7,462 nucleotides of DNA from the NCBI GenBank assembly GCA_039806065.1, contig JBDKJS010000157.1:1-7462 (forward strand). Reading direction: 5' to 3'. The DNA is from JBDKJS01 sp039806065. GTDB lineage: Bacteria > Bacteroidota > Bacteroidia > AKYH767-A > 2013-40CM-41-45. A program made the position numbers and the translations under genes. Below the pieces are notes generated by a model, which was given only the letters and a program-made list of their open reading frames with translations, made no database searches and was not told where the DNA came from. Positions 5,827 to 7,462 of this stretch are shown one piece after another (position 1 is the stretch's first letter; every line of letters starts with the position of its first letter).

Positions 5827-7462
5827 ATGAAACAGCCATTATTAGATCAGTTAGAAGAACTGGTGCGTGAAGAACTTACTGACGATACATTTACCAAAGC
5901 AGACGAAGTAAAAAATCAATACTTACAAGCTTGCGAACAGCAAAATCAAATGCTCTTACAAACCTTCATCTCAGAGGGTAATGAGGCTAATGATTTTACC
6001 CCTCCAAAAGATCCACTTGATGTTAGATTTAGTGAGGTAATGCAAATAATGGTAGATAGGGAAAAAAAGTTTAGAGACTCTAAAAAACAAGAAACTAAAC
6101 AAAGATTGGCTGCAAAACAAAATATCATTGCTGCCATTGAAGCACTTACTAATAGCGAAGATCAGCACATTGGCAAGGCTTTTCAAGAGTTTAAGGAATT
6201 ACAAGCTAAATGGAAAGAATTAGGCAGTGTAAGTGATAAAGAGTATAAAAATATACAAGCCACTTACCATCGTCATGTACACAACTTCTATTACAACATG
6301 AAGTTGAACAAAGACCTTCGCGATCTAGACTTCAAACGAAATTTAGAGCAACGTCAATCACTTTTGCAAAAAATAAATTCACTACTCAGCTTAGATAATG
6401 CGCGCGATGCTGAAAAGCTATTGCGGCTCTATCGCATGGAATGGAGTGAATGCGGCCCCACTCATGCCGAAACAATTGATGAATTAAGAAATCGCTATCG
6501 TGATGCCATTGCAGCTGTAATGGAAAAAATTCAATTACACCAGCAAGAAATTGCCGAACGACAACTTCAAAATCTCGAAGCTAAAAAAATACTCGTAGAG
6601 AAGATGGAGAAAATAGCTGACGACAATTTTGATACGCCTAAAGCATTCCAAGCGATGACAGAAATTGTTCAGCAACATTTAGAAGAATGGAAGAAAACCG
6701 GATTTGCCTCCAAGGAGGAAAATGACAGAATATGGGAATCCTTTAAAGCTTCAATGAATAAATTTTATGAAAAGAAAAAAATATTCTTTGCAGAGTTAAA
6801 AAAGGAATCTAAAAGCAACAAGGATAAAAAAATTGCCCTCACCGCCCAAGCCGAAGAGCTTGCCAATAATATAAACGAGCAGTGGGATGAGATCACAAAA
6901 AAAATAATTTCCCTACAAAAGGAATGGAAGTTAGTAGGACCTATTGAACATGCGGAAGATAATAAGCTGTGGAAAAAATTCAGAGAAGCTTGTGATGTGT
7001 TTTTCGAAGCAAAACGAAAAAAATTTGAGGATCGAGATAAAGAACAGATTGATAACTTAAAGAAAAAAGAAGAATTAATTTTAGCCATATCCAATTACAA
7101 CCTCACCGGAAATGTGAGTGATGATTTGGCTGCGCTCAAAGAATTTTCAGCTGCATGGAAAGCTATTGAATTTGTTCCAATAAAAGAAAAGCAAAGAATC
7201 TTTGATGCCTATAAAAAAGCCTTGGATGCTAAATACGATTCATTAAAATTAGAATCTTCACAGGCACATTTAGTTAGGTTTAAAAACAATATTGAGATGC
7301 TTTCTCAGAGTGAGGGATCACAAGGCATCTTAAAAAAAGAAAAAAGTTCACTTGCCGAAAAGATTAAAAAAGTACAACACACCATTACTCAGTATGAAAA
7401 TAATTTGGGCTTTTTTAGAAATTCTAAAAACACAGGAAGCTTGTTAAGTGAAGTTGAGAATA
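5827..7462 (+). CDS. DUF349 multi-repeat protein, 3'-truncated by window edge
   Basis: An open frame of 545 residues from the ATG at 5827 to the right edge without a stop. It is a soluble, highly charged, Lys/Glu-rich, almost wholly helical protein with no signal peptide or membrane segment. After a variable N-terminal region (1-95), five DUF349-like units follow, each with a Trp about 15-20 residues before a Phe/Tyr-containing helix: about 96-165 (Trp129, LGSV, YHRHVHNFY), 172-236 (Trp206), 255-325 (Trp288, Trp303, FKASMNKFYEKKK), 335-405 (Trp367-LVGP, Trp382, FFEAKRKKFED) and 415-478 (Trp444, YKKALDAKY). A coiled coil with NNLGFF (525-530) comes last, which from memory is near the C-terminus of Bacteroidota homologues, so perhaps only a few dozen residues are missing. 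DUF349 has no established biochemical role. It is monocistronic at its 5' end, divergent from rpmE2. Confidence 0.9.
   Translation, partial: MKQPLLDQLEELVREELTDDTFTKADEVKNQYLQACEQQNQMLLQTFISEGNEANDFTPPKDPLDVRFSEVMQIMVDREKKFRDSKKQETKQRLAAKQNIIAAIEALTNSEDQHIGKAFQEFKELQAKWKELGSVSDKEYKNIQATYHRHVHNFYYNMKLNKDLRDLDFKRNLEQRQSLLQKINSLLSLDNARDAEKLLRLYRMEWSECGPTHAETIDELRNRYRDAIAAVMEKIQLHQQEIAERQLQNLEAKKILVEKMEKIADDNFDTPKAFQAMTEIVQQHLEEWKKTGFASKEENDRIWESFKASMNKFYEKKKIFFAELKKESKSNKDKKIALTAQAEELANNINEQWDEITKKIISLQKEWKLVGPIEHAEDNKLWKKFREACDVFFEAKRKKFEDRDKEQIDNLKKKEELILAISNYNLTGNVSDDLAALKEFSAAWKAIEFVPIKEKQRIFDAYKKALDAKYDSLKLESSQAHLVRFKNNIEMLSQSEGSQGILKKEKSSLAEKIKKVQHTITQYENNLGFFRNSKNTGSLLSEVEN

Noticed and set aside
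6765..7094. Minus-strand open frame of 109 codons opposite the DUF349 gene, and shorter ones at 5946-6186
   Set aside because: The Phe/Ser/Leu-rich composition is the complement of Lys/Glu-rich helices; the sense frame has the promoter and domain pattern.
1..7462. Search for mobile elements, phage genes, CRISPR arrays, toxin-antitoxin or defence modules, tRNA and rRNA genes
   Set aside because: No terminal inverted repeats with a transposase, no spaced direct repeats, no cloverleaf and no recognisable defence proteins were found; the genes are core or envelope functions.

Overview
This is an AT-rich stretch of chromosome that looks like the phylum Bacteroidota. Three things point there. Promoter motifs of the Bacteroidota type (-33 TTTG, -7 TAnnTTTG) lie in front of rpmE2 and the DUF349 gene, and the -7 half alone lies in front of proS. 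Only one of the six genes has a Shine-Dalgarno sequence. The gene content also fits: an archaeal/eukaryotic-type ProRS without an editing domain, a type B L31, an OmpP1/FadL-family porin and a multi-repeat DUF349 protein. The class within the phylum cannot be settled from this window.

Layout. Positions 1-1046 (minus) hold the N-terminal 348 residues of an OmpP1/FadL-type outer-membrane transporter, which runs off the left edge. An intrinsic terminator at 1120-1156 separates it from a 606-residue lipoprotein (1186-3006, minus). The lipoprotein has an extreme Trp/Asn/Gly block and a basic 11-residue repeat. An 89-bp divergent intergenic region follows. Next are proS (3096-4571, plus) and, 15 bp later, a gene for an unrecognised 218-residue protein (4587-5243), probably one transcript. 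Ribosomal protein L31 type B (5338-5601, minus) converges on this pair and ends at a strong terminator (5283-5313). A 225-bp divergent region (5602-5826) carries two good promoters, each overlapped by an inverted repeat. The last gene (5827 to the right edge, plus) encodes a DUF349-repeat protein of at least 545 residues.

The window mixes housekeeping translation genes (proS, rpmE2) with two cell-envelope genes and two proteins of unknown function. I see no mobile element, phage gene, CRISPR array, tRNA, rRNA or defence system, and no clear case for a new multi-gene system. The items most worth a second look are the inverted repeats over the rpmE2 and DUF349 promoters, the Trp-rich repeat lipoprotein with its unusual strong Shine-Dalgarno sequence, and the unknown gene attached to proS.
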